Shown here: positions 1 to 10,226 of the stretch, piece by piece | Numbering within the stretch: position 1 is the stretch's first letter | Layout: each line of letters opens with the position of its first letter | Source of the DNA: Dromiciops gliroides | Taxonomy: Eukaryota > Chordata > Mammalia > Microbiotheria > Microbiotheriidae | Assembly (NCBI RefSeq): GCF_019393635.1 | Contig: NC_057865.1 | Span: forward strand, 301,265,885-301,329,884 | DNA: 64,000 nt | Reading direction: 5' to 3' | The notes under the pieces: model-generated | Database searches by the model: none | Seen by the model: the letters and a program-made list of their open reading frames with translations, nothing else | Told to the model about the DNA's origin: nothing | Position numbers and translations under genes: made by a program

Positions 1-369
1 AGGGCTTAAGAAAACAGTCCCTGTGACTGCTTCTTCTTGCTTTATACCCATTCACACCCAGCCCATTGGGAAAAATGGGAGAGGGGAATCAAAAGGTCTC
101 TCTCTCTGCTGGGATGCACCTGGGCTTCCTCGTTCCTACCCCCAGTCTGTTGGCAAGCAAACAAAGAAAGCCAAAAGACTGGAGGATGGGATCCCCCCAA
201 GGGCCAAGAGGGAGGCCAAGGTGTCACGGATGGGAGAGGACACACCCCAAGGCCCCAGTTCAACTCAGGAAAGCTGTATTCATTACATTCCTTATAGGCT
301 CGAGGCTCTGCCCCTAGGAAATAGGGATAAAATGTAAACTCAGCACAGCCCCTGTCCTCAGAGAGCTTA
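1..369. other. Intergenic, nothing recognised
   Basis: Mixed-composition DNA upstream of CELSR1. ORFs on both strands are short and resemble no family. Confidence 0.5.
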
Positions 370-566
370 ATGCAGGGCTTCTCAGTCTGGGGTCTGTGAG
401 CTGGTCTTTTTAAAATTTTGATAACTGCTTTTCCAGATAATTGATTTCCTTTGCAATTGCAGGCAATTTGTCTTTTGCATTTAAGATCATTGTTCTGAGA
501 AGGAATCACCAGGCTGCCAAAGAGGCCAGGACACACAAAAAGTTTAAAACTCTGATAAAGAGAGAG
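370..566. repeat. Ancient therian interspersed repeat (probably a non-autonomous DNA transposon)
   Basis: Text such as CTTCTCAGTCTGGGGTCTGTGA, the AT-rich TTTTGATAACTG/ATTGATTTCCTTTGCAA middle, and the end CTGCCAAAGAGGCC...ACACAAAAAGTTTAA matches a decayed mammal-wide element in my recollection. The family name is uncertain. Confidence 0.5.
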
Positions 567-613
567 AATGCAAATACATAAATAACCCAACACGACACAA
601 ATCACTATAGTCA

Positions 614-966
614 TATTTTTAATTTATTTTGTTTTTTTTGTTTGTTTTTTAGTGAGGCAATTGGGGTTAAGTGACTTGCCCAGGGTCACACAGCTAGCAC
701 TTGTTAAGTGTCTGAGGCCGGATTTGAACTCAGGTACTCCTGACTCCAAGGCCAGTGCTCTATCCACTGTGCCATCTAGCTGCCCCTTTTAATTTATTTT
801 ACTAAACATTTCCCAACTACACTTTATTTATTTATTGGGTTGCACAATGAGGGTTAAGTGACTTACCCAAGGTCACACAGCTAGTACGTGTCAAGGGTCT
901 GAGGCCGGATTTGAACTCGGGCCCTCCATGGCTGGTGCCTTATCCACTGTGCCACCTAGCTGCCCC
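614..966 (-). mobile_element. Marsupial SINE (outer copy) interrupted by a second SINE
   Basis: The SINE head (reverse of GGGGCAGCTAGGTGGCACAG) ends at 966 and the body runs leftward from there. The whole insertion is bracketed by 17-bp near-identical direct repeats, 597-613 and 967-983 (ACAAATcACTATAGTCA, one mismatch). A younger SINE sits inside its AT-rich tail at 631-786. The tail text TTTACTAAACATTTCCCAACTAC resembles the hAT-like element at 60972, so the outer insert may be composite. Confidence 0.7.
631..786 (-). mobile_element. Marsupial SINE (inner copy), minus orientation
   Basis: A full short SINE from the poly-T (A-tail on the minus strand) through AGTGAGGCAATTGGGG to the head complement CTAGCTGCCCC. 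It is flanked by perfect 14-bp target-site duplications TTTTAATTTATTTT at 617-630 and 787-800. Confidence 0.9.
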
Positions 967-996
967 ACAAATAACTATAGTCAAAATGAGAACATG

Positions 997-1140
997 GGGG
1001 CAACTAGGTGGCACAGTGGATGGAGCACCAGCCCTGGATTCAGGAAGACCTGAGTTCAAATTCGGCCTCAGACACTTAACACTTACTAGCTGTGTGACCC
1101 TGGGCAAGTCACTTAACCCCAACTGCCTCACCCTCCCCCC
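997..1140 (+). mobile_element. Marsupial SINE, plus orientation
   Basis: Starts GGGGCAACTAGGTGGCACAG and runs to ACTTAACCCCAACTGCCTCA and a C-rich tail. Perfect 15-bp target-site duplications CAAAATGAGAACATG flank it at 982-996 and 1141-1155. Confidence 0.92.
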
Positions 1141-1144
1141 CAAA

Positions 1145-1302
1145 ATGAGAACATGACCATAGGGCTGTAGATTCTTCTAAGGGCCTCAGAACATGGAGGG
1201 GCTGAGCTGGGAAGGTCCTTAGAGTGTAAGAAGCAGCCAATCAGAAATCAAAGACCTCAGAATATGGAATAGCTGATCTAGGACTGGCCATTAGAACACA
1301 GA
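1145..1302 (+). repeat. Decayed copies of the 33-bp tandem family
   Basis: Repeated GAACATGG...CTGAGCTGGGAAGGTCCTTAGA modules at about 33-40 bp spacing match the family seen best at 38430-38765. Confidence 0.55.
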
Positions 1303-1412
1303 ATATACATACATACATACATACAGGGATAGAGACAGAGACAGACAGAGAAGAGACAAAGAAACACAGACACAGAGACAGAGAGATAGACAGACACAGA
1401 GAGAAAATAGAG
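1303..1412 (+). repeat. Microsatellite (ATAC)n followed by a GACA/GAGA-rich tract
   Basis: About five ATAC units, then imperfect AGACAGAG repeats. 1413-1960 beyond it shows no recognised element. Confidence 0.9.
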
Positions 1413-1967
1413 AGAGCAGAGAAGGCCAGAGGTGGGAGGACCTTAGGGATCGTCCATTTTCCAAAAAGAAAAGGAGAATACAGTATCTGAACAAGGCTTG
1501 ACATCCAGGAGCTGTGACCCAGTCCAGGGCTCTCTTACCATGTATCCATTTGATTCTCAAAGGTGGCATCTGGCTAAGTCAAAGCTCCACGCCCAGGCGC
1601 CTGGCCTGGGTGAGCTTGGGCAGTGTGGGCAGATGCTTTCTAGCAACCTGTACCTTCAGTCTCCACACTGCTGGGTTGGAATTCTTGGGAAGAAGCAGTC
1701 CCAGTAAGATTCAATAGAAATCTTGAATTATTCAGACTTTAAACCAACACACATTGTGTCCATTTGAAGAAATCGAAAAGGCAGCAAAGACTGGGAACTT
1801 CATTCCATTTCCGGGGGGGAGGGGGAGTCTGTCCACAACCTGATGGAATGGGAGGAATCCAGGAGCCTCTGATTCAGAGCCAAAAGTTACCTTGGAGCTA
1901 ATCTTCCCCAAATGTCCTCCTTTAAATGATGACAATGATGGCGGTGATGAAGGTGATGATGGTGGCT

Positions 1968-2205
1968 GACCTTAGTATAGCACTCTAAGATTGGCACAGT
2001 GCTTTACCTCTGTGAACTCCACTGCCCTTCATAACAATGCCATGAGGTAAACACTATGGGCACTATTACCTCCATTTCACAGATGAGGAAACTGAGCCTG
2101 GGTATGGAAAGTAAGTAGAAGATCAGGGCTTAGCACCACACAGAGTGCTGTTTACAACACTCCCGGCTTCCTCTCAGAGGCCCTGGACTGACACCCGGCT
2201 CTGTT
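1968..2205 (-). repeat. MIR-family SINE relic
   Basis: Contains the MIR-type antisense signature: a small-cell-count style GTGCTTTACCTCTGTGAAC, then TTTCACAGATGAGGAAACTG and a lysine-tRNA-like end. Highly diverged. Confidence 0.7.
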
Positions 2206-2814
2206 GTTTATCGTCTGAGTGATCTTTGGTCTCCGTAAAAGAGGGGAGGTGTGGACTTGTTTATCTCTTTGGTCCTTTCTAACTCGGAGATTCTGGGAAG
2301 AATGCTTCAGCTGGTCCCATGAAAAGGCTGCTGGTTCCAGGCCTTGCGTACCTTAGGGCAATTTTGGTCACCTCTCTGGGCCTTCATTTCCCTAATGGAA
2401 AAGAAGGCATCTGGCTTAGAAGATCCGGTGCAGGTCTGACCATGGCTAAGCTTCAGCTCCTCCCCCTTTAAGCCCCCGGCAGCTGGCACTCGGGAAGAAT
2501 GCTTGCTGGAGTAAAAGGAAGAGTTGCCAGCCCAAGACCCCAAACAGAATGGGTTTTTAAAATGTCATTTTCTTGGAAGAGGAAAGAAAAGCATTGAATG
2601 TGTCTTACATCTTGGAGTTTGGTTTTGGTTCTTGCTGAACACAAAGTGAAATCCCGGGCTGGGTGGCTCCCACACCCCCTCAAAGCATACCCCAAACTCC
2701 TCTCCCCAAGCAGGGAAACTCCCAAGTTTTCCGACCAATCAGGGCTTTCAGGTAAATTTGAAGTGAAATTTCTGCAACAGAAAGGAGAGCCTATCCGCTC
2801 TACCCCCTACCCAG

Positions 2815-3100
2815 GCTACTCCTTGTTCACCTCTGCCTCCTGGCATCTGGCTTCTTTCAAATCCCAGGTATGGCCTCACCTTCCATGGGAAGCCTTTCCC
2901 AAAGCCTCTTGGCTCCAGTGCCTTCCCTCTGTCAGTCACTTCCAATTTATCCCATGTATATTTTGTTTGTATGTGGTCTTGCTCGCTAGACTGTAAGCTC
3001 CCTGAGAGCAGGGACGCTTACCTTTTTTTGGCATTCCTAGCACTTAGTACAAAGCCTAGCACTTAGAAGGTGTTTAATAACTGTTTATCGAGTGACTACT
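2815..3100 (+). repeat. L2 LINE 3' end
   Basis: Ends in the classic L2 3' UTR text: GACTGTAAGCTCCCTGAGAG, CAGGGACG, then TAGCACTTAG and GTGTTTAATAACTG. Preceded by the CTTCCATGGGAAGCCTTTCC-like segment. 2206-2814 and 3100-3345 hold nothing I recognise. Confidence 0.8.
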
Positions 3101-3349
3101 GACCGATGGTCTGTGAGGCACTGAGTGGGCAAAATGCCTAAGCATAAGCTCCCTCTATTCAGAGTTTAGGCATGGGCTTCCCTCCCCATCCCCCAGCTGG
3201 TGGAAAACAATTCATTTTCTAGGCTACTCAGGGAGATAAATGTTTAACAGGCTCCAACAAGGGCCCCTTTGACCCTGGGGCCATTGAGGCCAGGCATCTC
3301 ACTGGTCTTTAGGTGGGAACATAGCTTTGTGAGCCTCCTCATCAGGGAG

Positions 3350-3546
3350 GCAGGAGCGGGATGGGAGAGACGGAAGGAGGAGGGAAAAGAAAATGGAGGG
3401 GAAAGGGAGGGGAAGAAGAGAAGCAGGTGAAGGTGGAAGAAGGAAGCAGTGAAGACAGTGGAGGGGAGGAGGAGAGAAAGTAAGGAGGAGAAAGTGAAGA
3501 AGAGAAAGGAGAAGGGGAAGGAGAAGAGAAAAGGCAGCCGAAGGGG
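3350..3546 (+). repeat. Long polypurine tract upstream of the promoter
   Basis: Nearly 200 bases almost free of pyrimidines on the + strand (GGGAGAGACGGAAGGAGG, then repeated GAAGGAGAAG-like units). The complementary strand gives spurious Leu/Ser/Pro ORFs. Such tracts can form triplex DNA; no function is shown. Confidence 0.9.
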
Positions 3547-3559
3547 GTTGCAAGGAGGC

Positions 3560-4289
3560 AGAGAAGGGCAGGCCGGCCCATCTCTGCCCCCCAAAGTGCC
3601 AGAGGTGTCCGGGCTCTTCGGGCCCCCAAGCCCCAGGGTGCCTCGCTTAGCCTGACGCACCAGCCAAGCGCTGAGGGGAAGGACAGAGGAGCTAGGCTGC
3701 ATCCTCCGCAGCTCATCCGCACCTTTGTCTTGGACTCCAGAGAAGGGAGAAAGGAGGCTGGCAGGTACGTGGGGCCCAAACTCCCAGCCCGGCGGCTTCG
3801 CTTCTCTTCCGGCAGAGGAAGGCCGCGGGCGATATTAGCCACTGGCCCCCGGCCGGCCCCATAAACTGCCCCGCAACTCTGACTTAGCTTCGAGCTGTTC
3901 CTGGAGACTCGCGGACTCCCGAGTCGGCTTCCCAGCCGCATTACCGCCCTCGTCCACATGGGGGCAGTATGGCGCAGGCATTGGGTTCCAAGTGCATTTC
4001 CAGTTGTAACTTGGTATTCTAAAGTTGCTTCTCATTGTAAGTAACATCCCGGTTCTTGCAGTTGTACCATTGGGCGTCCTTGGGTCCGTTCCAGTTGTAA
4101 CTTTCTGTTCTAAGGTTCCTTCCGGATCTGTCCCAGCTCTGACATTCTAGCTTGTTTATTCTAACGTCCCTTCCACGCCGTGGATTTCCTTGAATTTCTA
4201 AGGAAACTTCTTAACAACTTCCCATCTCCCTTCACTTTCCAGGTGAATAAACTCGATGAGGAGTCAGGAGACCTTGGGTTGGGACTCCA
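3560..4289 (+). promoter_or_regulatory. GC-rich shore of the CELSR1 CpG island with degraded repeat
   Basis: 3560-3960 is CpG-containing and GC-rich (CGGCCGCGGGCGATATTAGC near 3820). 3990-4180 has TTCTAACG/TTCTAAGG modules and CCCAGCTCTGACATTCTAG, which read as an old minus-strand fragment of the 33-bp family. No gene is recognised on the minus strand. Confidence 0.5.
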
Positions 4290-5641
4290 TCCATCAGTAA
4301 AAGTCCCTACCGGCGCGGCTCGGTTCCCCGGTGAGGCGCCCTCTCGCCCACTCGCTCCTTCTCTCTATGCTGCCCGTTGCCCCAACCACTCCCCAGCCGC
4401 TGGGACGTGATCGGCCGCCAGGATCAGGGTCCCTCTACCCTGACAACAGAGAGCTCTGCCGCCTATCCCCAGTAGCGGTCGTGAGGTCCCCAGTTCCCAT
4501 CCACTCCCTCCCCGCCCCGCCCCTCTCCGGGACGGGCCCGCCCGGGCCCTGCCTCTCTCAGGTTGCCCGGCACTGAAGCAAGCAGGGGACGGGGTGGGTT
4601 GGAGGGGGTGGGGGGAGGGAGGCTCTCCGCCCCTTCCCTCCCCGGCTGGGGCCGCTTTTAGAGACCTCAGGTTTCCATAGAGATCTTAACAACTAGCACC
4701 TCTCAATCACTCTCCCCCGGGGCCGGCTCTAGGAACAATACTTCGGGGGCCGAGGGCAGGGAGCTGGGAGGAGCCGAGGGCGGAGTGGAGGTGGGGAGGG
4801 GGTTGTACCAGGCCGAGTGGGAGGGGAGAGTGGTGGGGCGCGGCCGAGAGGCTGAGGACGCCGCTGGGGGCCCGGGAGAGCAGGTCACTTGGCCACCGGC
4901 TCTGAGTCTCGGAGAGAGGAGCACCGGGTTCACAACCAGAGCCACAGGCGTCCTGGGCTGAGTCCCGGCTGGCTGAGGGAGGTCGGGGGAGGTCCAGTCG
5001 GCCAGCCTTTGCCCGTCTCGCCCCGCCCCACCCCGCCCCACCCGGTCCTACCCCGCCCCGCTCCACTCCGGGCCCCGAGGGCTCGGTCGACCGGGCTTCC
5101 CACGCTAGCTGGCTAGATCGCTGGGCTGCTTGCTCTCCGCGGCTGGGCCATGTGAGCCTGAAGCCCGAGCCCAAGAGTGAGCCTTGGGTCCAGAGAGACA
5201 GAGAACCCGAAGACTCCGTGCCTAGCTCCCGGCGGCCGCTCCCGGGCTCTCCTGCTGCCCTCCCCTCCTCCCGCGACCTCCCTTGCTGCCTCTCCACCGC
5301 ACTGTTCCCTGCTATTCCTGGCTGGGCAGATCCGACACCTTCTCTTCTCCTCACCTCTTCCCCGGCCGGGACCAGGATCGGGAGCCCGCTTCGGGGTCCC
5401 GGACGCGGCTCTCTCGCCTTCCCGGGGGAGGCACCCAGAAGCCATCTTGGAAGCAACTTGGAGGCAAGTTTTGGTTCGCGCGGTAGGAGCAGCGGGGCCG
5501 GGAAGAGGCTGCTGCCAGCGCCCGGGCCCCGGCGGGCTGGGAGCGGAGCCCGGGGTCCCCGCCTCCCCGCGCCGCCGGGGCCGGCCGCATGAGGAGTCTG
5601 CCGGGCGGCCGCGGCGGATGCATGGATTGGGGCTCGGGGCC
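4290..5641 (+). promoter_or_regulatory. CELSR1: CpG-island promoter and 5' leader of CELSR1
   Basis: The sequence turns sharply GC- and CpG-rich from about 4290 and stays so into exon 1. No TATA box stands out. There are many GC boxes, notably the CCCCGCCCC/CCACCCC series at 5018-5062 and GCCCCGCCCC near 4510. The transcription start is not determinable from sequence alone. A likely leader lies somewhere in 4600-5641. CpG-rich DNA already begins near 3560-3960, so the island may be wider. CpG-island, TATA-less promoters are usual for this family; the exact boundaries here are by eye. Confidence 0.75.
5150..5155 (+). promoter_or_regulatory. Start-stop element (ATG immediately followed by TGA) in the presumed 5' leader
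   Basis: ATG at 5150 with G at -3 is followed directly by TGA. If the leader extends this far, it forms a minimal uORF at which ribosomes initiate and terminate at once. Whether it is transcribed depends on the unmapped transcription start. Confidence 0.4.
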
Positions 5642-5798
5642 ATGGCGCCGGGGCCTCAGCCGCCGGGGCCCGAGATGCTGCTGCATTCCCTCCTCTTGCT
5701 CGGAGGCAGCGCCTTGCTCGTCCTGGTCCTGCTGCCCCAGGCCTTCGGGGCGCCGCCCGCGCACCCCACGGCCGCTGCCACCCGTGGCCCCCGGCTGA
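5589..5798 (+). promoter_or_regulatory. Candidate overlapping uORF (69 codons) out of frame with CELSR1
   Basis: ATG at 5589 (C at -3, G at +4, moderate context) opens a different frame that runs through the CELSR1 start at 5642 and stops with TGA at 5796-5798. A second ATG of the same frame is at 5622. Ribosomes using it would bypass the main start. The Arg/Pro/Ser-rich peptide resembles no family and looks like a frame shadow of GC-rich sequence, so any effect would be regulatory. Confidence 0.35.
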
Positions 5799-8700
5799 GG
5801 CACCTGGCTCTGGGGCCCGCCTGGAGATACGAGCTTAACTGGGAGCGCAGCGCCGCGGGGCTGCGGCCGCTGCTGAAGCTGACCCCCGACGGGAGGCTGC
5901 GGCTGGGCCCGTGGGGGCGAAGGCTGAGGCTGCCGGGGTCGCCAGCCCGGGACTGCGAGCTGCCGCTGCACGTGAACATCTCCTCCCGCCGCTCCCCGAC
6001 GGCGCTGGCGGTGGCCCTGGCTGTGACTGTGCCGGGCCGAGCCTGCGCCCGCGGCCAGCGTAAGAGCGGCTCCGTGGCCACCGCCACGGGGGAACCAGAG
6101 CGCATCCCAGACCTGGCAGCCCGCACCGTCCTGGGGGCCAGCCCGGGCCCAGCCTCCCCCTCGTCTGCCCCTCTGTGCTTCCCGGACCCCGAGGGAGGAG
6201 GGCGCGGCCCTGCGGAGCTGTGGGCAGCCCTGGAAGCCCTGACCAGCTTCCCCGATTGCAGGTGCGCTGAAGGGGAGGATGGCAGCAGTGGAGGCTGCGG
6301 CGGCAGCCCCGCCTTCCCCCTCCAGCCCATCTGCCTGGAGCCGGGGGCCACAGCCCGCCTGCGCCTGCTGTGCGCTCTCAGGTCGGGCCCAGGCCCAAGC
6401 CCATGGCGCCCGCGCTGGCCGCTCCCGGGAAGGGGCCCCGAGCTCCTGCTGGAGCTGACTCTGGAGGCGCCAGGAATACTCCCTGCGGGGGCCAGGAGAG
6501 CCAGGAGAGGAACGTCCGGGGGCACTAGCCCTCAGTTCCAGCTTCCCAGCTTCCAGGTCTCTGTGCCTGAGAATGAGCCAGCCGGCACTCCCGTGATCGA
6601 GCTGCGTGCCCAGGACCCAGACGAGGGCGAGGCCGGCCGTCTGACCTACCAGATGGAGGCACTGTTCGACGAGCGCTCCAATGGTTACTTCCACATCGAG
6701 CCAGACACCGGAGCAGTGACCACCAGCCGGCCCCTGGACCGGGAGACCAAAGACACACACGTCTTGAAAGTGACAGCAGTGGACCACGGATCCCCCCAGC
6801 GTTCTGGGGCCACCTACCTCACGGTGACTGTGAGTGACACCAATGACCACACTCCTGTCTTTGAGCAGGTGGAGTACAGGGAGACCGTGCGGGAGAACCT
6901 GGAGGTGGGCTATGAGGTGTTGACCATCCGTGCCACTGATGGGGATGCCCCATCCAATGCCAACATGCGTTACAGACTCCTGGAGGGCGCCGATGGGGCC
7001 TTCGAGATTGATCCCCGCTCTGGGGTGGTCAGGACTCGCTCTGTGGTAGACCGAGAGGAAGTAGCCGAGTACCAGCTCTTGGTGGAGGCCAATGACCAGG
7101 GCCGCAATCCTGGTCCCCGGAGTGCTACAGCCACTGTTCGCATCCTGGTGGAGGATGAGAATGACAACTACCCACAGTTCAGTGAGAAGCGCTACGTGGT
7201 CCAGGTGCCTGAAGATGTGGCTGTCAATACCGCCATCCTTCGAGTTCAGGCCACGGACCAGGACCAGGGCCAGAACGCAGCCTTACACTACAGCATTGTC
7301 AGTGGCAACCTGAAAGGCCAGTTCTACCTCCACTCCCTGAGCGGGGGCCTGGATGTCATCAATCCCCTGGACTACGAAGCCATCCGAGAGTACACGCTGC
7401 GCATCAAGGCCCAGGACGGGGGCCGGCCCCCGCTCATCAACTCCTCGGGCCTGGTGAACGTGCAGGTGCTAGACGTCAATGATAACGCTCCCATCTTCGT
7501 GAGCAGCCCCTTCCAGGCTGCAGTGCTGGAGAATGTGCCCCTGGGCCACTCTGTTTTGCACATCCAGGCTGTGGATGCGGACTCTGGGGAGAACGCCCGC
7601 CTGCACTACCGCCTGGTGGACGTGGCCACCGGGGCGGGCACCGCGGCGGGAGAGGACCCTTCCGCCTGGACCGACTTCCCCTTCCAGATCCACAACAGCT
7701 CCGGCTGGATCACCGTGTGCGCGGAGCTGGACCGGGAGGAGGCGGAGCACTACCGCTTCGGGGTGGAGGCGGTGGACCACGGCTCCCCCGCCATGAGCTC
7801 CTCAGCCAGCGTGGCCATCACAGTGTTGGACGTGAACGACAACGACCCCGTGTTCACCCAGCCCGTCTATGAGCTTCGCTTGAACGAGGACGCGGCCGTG
7901 GGCAGCAGCGTCCTGACCCTGCAGGCCCGAGACCGGGACGCCAACAGCGTCATCACCTACCAGCTGACCAGCGGCAACACGCGCAACCGCTTCGCCCTGA
8001 GCAGCCAGAGCGGCGGGGGGCTCATCACCCTGGCCTTGCCGCTGGATTACAAACAGGAGAGGCAGTACGTCCTGGGGGTGACGGCCTCCGACGGCACCCG
8101 CTCCCACACGGCCCAGGTCTTCATCAACGTCACCGATGCTAACACCCATCGGCCTGTGTTCCAAAGCTCCCACTACACGGTGAGCGTCCGCGAGGACAAG
8201 CCCGTGGGCACCTCCATCGCCACCATCAGCGCCACGGATGAGGACACGGGGGAGAACGCCCGCATCACCTACACCCTGGAGGACCCGGTGCCCCAGTTCC
8301 GCATTCATCCAGACACCGGTACCATCATCACCCTGATGGAACTGGACTACGAGGAACAGGCGGCCTACACCCTGGCCATCACCGCCAAAGACAACGGCAT
8401 CCCCCAGAAGTCGGACACGACCTCCCTGGAGGTCCTCATCCTGGACGCCAACGACAACGCGCCTCGCTTCCTTCGAGACTTCTACCAGGGCTCCGTCTTT
8501 GAGGATGCGCCTCCTTCCACCAGCGTCCTGCAGGTGTCCGCCACCGACCGAGACTCTGGGCCCAACGGCCGCCTCCTGTACACCTTCCAGGGCGGTGAGG
8601 ATGGCGATGGCGACTTCTACATTGAGCCCACTTCCGGCGTGATTCGCACCCAGCGCCGGCTTGACCGGGAGAACGTGGCCGTGTACAACCTGCGGGCCCT

Positions 8701-9338
8701 GGCAGTGGACAGGGGCAGCCCGGCCCCGCTCAGTGCCTCGGTGGAGATCCAGGTGACAGTTCTGGACATCAACGACAACCCGCCGGTGTTTGAGCAGGAT
8801 GAACTGGAGCTCTTTGTGGAGGAGAACAGCCCGGTGGGCTCGGTGGTGGCGAGGATCCGGGCCGCGGACCCCGATGAAGGCCCCAATGCCCAGATCATGT
8901 ACCAGATCGTGGAGGGGAATGTACCCGAGGTTTTCCAGCTGGACCTGCTGAGTGGGGACCTGCGGGCGCTGGTGGAGCTGGACTTTGAGCTCCGCCGGGA
9001 GTACGTGCTGGTGGTGCAGGCCACGTCGGCCCCGCTGGTCAGCCGCGCCACCGTGTACGTCCGCCTTCTGGACCAGAACGACAACCCGCCCGTGCTCCCC
9101 GACTTCCAGGTCCTCTTCAACAACTATGTGACCACCAAGTCCAACAGCTTTCCCACGGGGGTGATCGGCCGCATCCCTGCCCATGACCCCGACCTCTCGG
9201 ACAGCCTCAACTTTACCTTCCTGCAGGGCAACGAGCTAAACCTTCTCCTGCTTAACCCAGACACGGGGGAGCTGCAGCTCAGCCGAGATCTGGACAACAA
9301 CCGACCCCTGGAGGCCCTCATGGAGGTGTCTGTGTCAG
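5642..9338 (+). CDS. CELSR1: CELSR1 coding exon 1 (residues 1-1232; signal peptide, N-terminal region, EC1-EC9)
   Basis: This is the first coding exon of a seven-pass cadherin, a plasma-membrane adhesion receptor of planar cell polarity that binds itself across cell junctions. The ATG at 5642 has a strong Kozak context (G at -3, G at +4). The only other in-frame ATG, at 5618, has C at -3. A hydrophobic signal peptide runs from about residue 12 to 36 and ends near AFGA. A Cys-containing, low-complexity region follows, then RRARR (residues 285-289), a furin-like site. Cadherin repeats start near residues 297 (EC1), 410, 514, 620, 739, 841, 944, 1051 and 1153 (EC9, finished in exon 2), with DxNDN/LDRE-type calcium motifs. 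The EC5 end reads DANTHRP instead of DxNDNxP. The EC4 insertion and EC5-EC8 wording point to CELSR1 rather than CELSR2/3. The exon ends at TCAG before GTAAGAAT, leaving one base of a split Asp codon. Codon third positions are GC-rich, which explains the long antisense ORFs. Confidence 0.95.
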
Positions 9339-10056
9339 GTAAGAATTAGCCCCAAGGCCCGCCAGGGGTGGGAGGGAGAGGCAGGCCGGCAGGTGGAGAC
9401 GGGCAGTGACCTGCCTACGGCTCAGAGCCTCTGTGGCCTGGACCAGCCGCTTCAGGCTCTGCTGGGTGCTCCCAGGGCTGGGGGGCTGCCGGCTCACCAG
9501 AGGGGGAAGGCCAGGTCAGCCCAGAGTAGGTGGAGACTCACCTGGGCCTGCCAGCTCCCTCCATTACTGGCTGTGGTAGCCTGAGCAAGTCACCTGACCC
9601 CACGGGGATCCAGGCTCAAGGGTCATAGTGTGGAGCAGGAAGAGGCCGAGGAGGTCAACCAGGCCAGCCATTCTCCCCGGAAGCTGGGCTTAGTAAATAA
9701 GACCCCTGCCTTCTTCCCGCCGGGATTTTCAGAGAAAGTCCTTGGTCAAATCTCAGAGCCTGAGATAAGCATGAGCTGCTCTTCTAATGGAATTGCTAAC
9801 ACGAGAGAAATACTGAAGGGCAGGCAGGCGTCCATGGTCACTCACATCCTCCTGTTTCTTTAGCACCCTTGCTGCTCACTACCTGTGTGTGTGTGTGACC
9901 TTGGGTGAATCACCTGTCTTCCCTGGGCTTCAGGGGAGGCTGGATTTAGGAGGCTCTGAGGTCCCTCCCAGCTTCAAGTCTTTGTGTTTGTAAGTGAGCT
10001 CTTGTTAATTACAAATGCTTTGAGACCAAAATTTATGGACATCATGGCTATTTTTT
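9339..10056. other. CELSR1: First 700 bases of intron 1, nothing recognised
   Basis: GC-rich near the exon and then ordinary. A short TGTGTGTGTG run lies at 9884-9896. No repeat family or conserved-looking island is evident. Confidence 0.5.
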
Positions 10057-10066
10057 AAAAGGATAG

Positions 10067-10226
10067 CCTGGGGGCAACTAGGTGGCACAGTGGATAAAGC
10101 ACAGGCCCTGGATTCAAGAGGACCTGAGTTCAAATCCAGGCTCAGACACTTGACACTTACTAGCTGTGTGACCCTGGGCAAGTCACTTAACCCTCATTGC
10201 CCCAGAAAAAAATCCCAAACAAACAA
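10067..10226 (+). mobile_element. Marsupial SINE, plus orientation
   Basis: Starts near CCTGGGGGCAACTAGGTGGC and ends in an A-rich tail with AAACAAACAAAAAA. The 10-bp AAAAGGATAG at 10057-10066 recurs at 10227-10236 as a target-site duplication. Confidence 0.9.

Noticed and set aside
3244..3959. Minus-strand ORFs upstream of CELSR1 (possible divergent gene)
   Set aside because: They are translations of the polypurine tract and CpG shore. No domain or splice structure supports a divergent gene in this window.
5177..5641. In-frame N-terminal extension of CELSR1 (155 residues from a GTG at 5177)
   Set aside because: No ATG occurs in this stretch except 5618. The text lacks a signal peptide and reads like GC-rich leader. 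The family begins with a signal peptide, matching the 5642 start.
5351..6850. 499-codon antisense ORF over exon 1 (and a 460-codon one at 7802-9184)
   Set aside because: They mirror a GC3-rich, repeat-structured coding exon on the other strand and show no recognisable domain.
9339..9360. Truncated secreted CELSR1 ending just past exon 1
   Set aside because: Read-through would stop after three codons, but I saw no AATAAA signal close downstream to support an intronic polyadenylation site.
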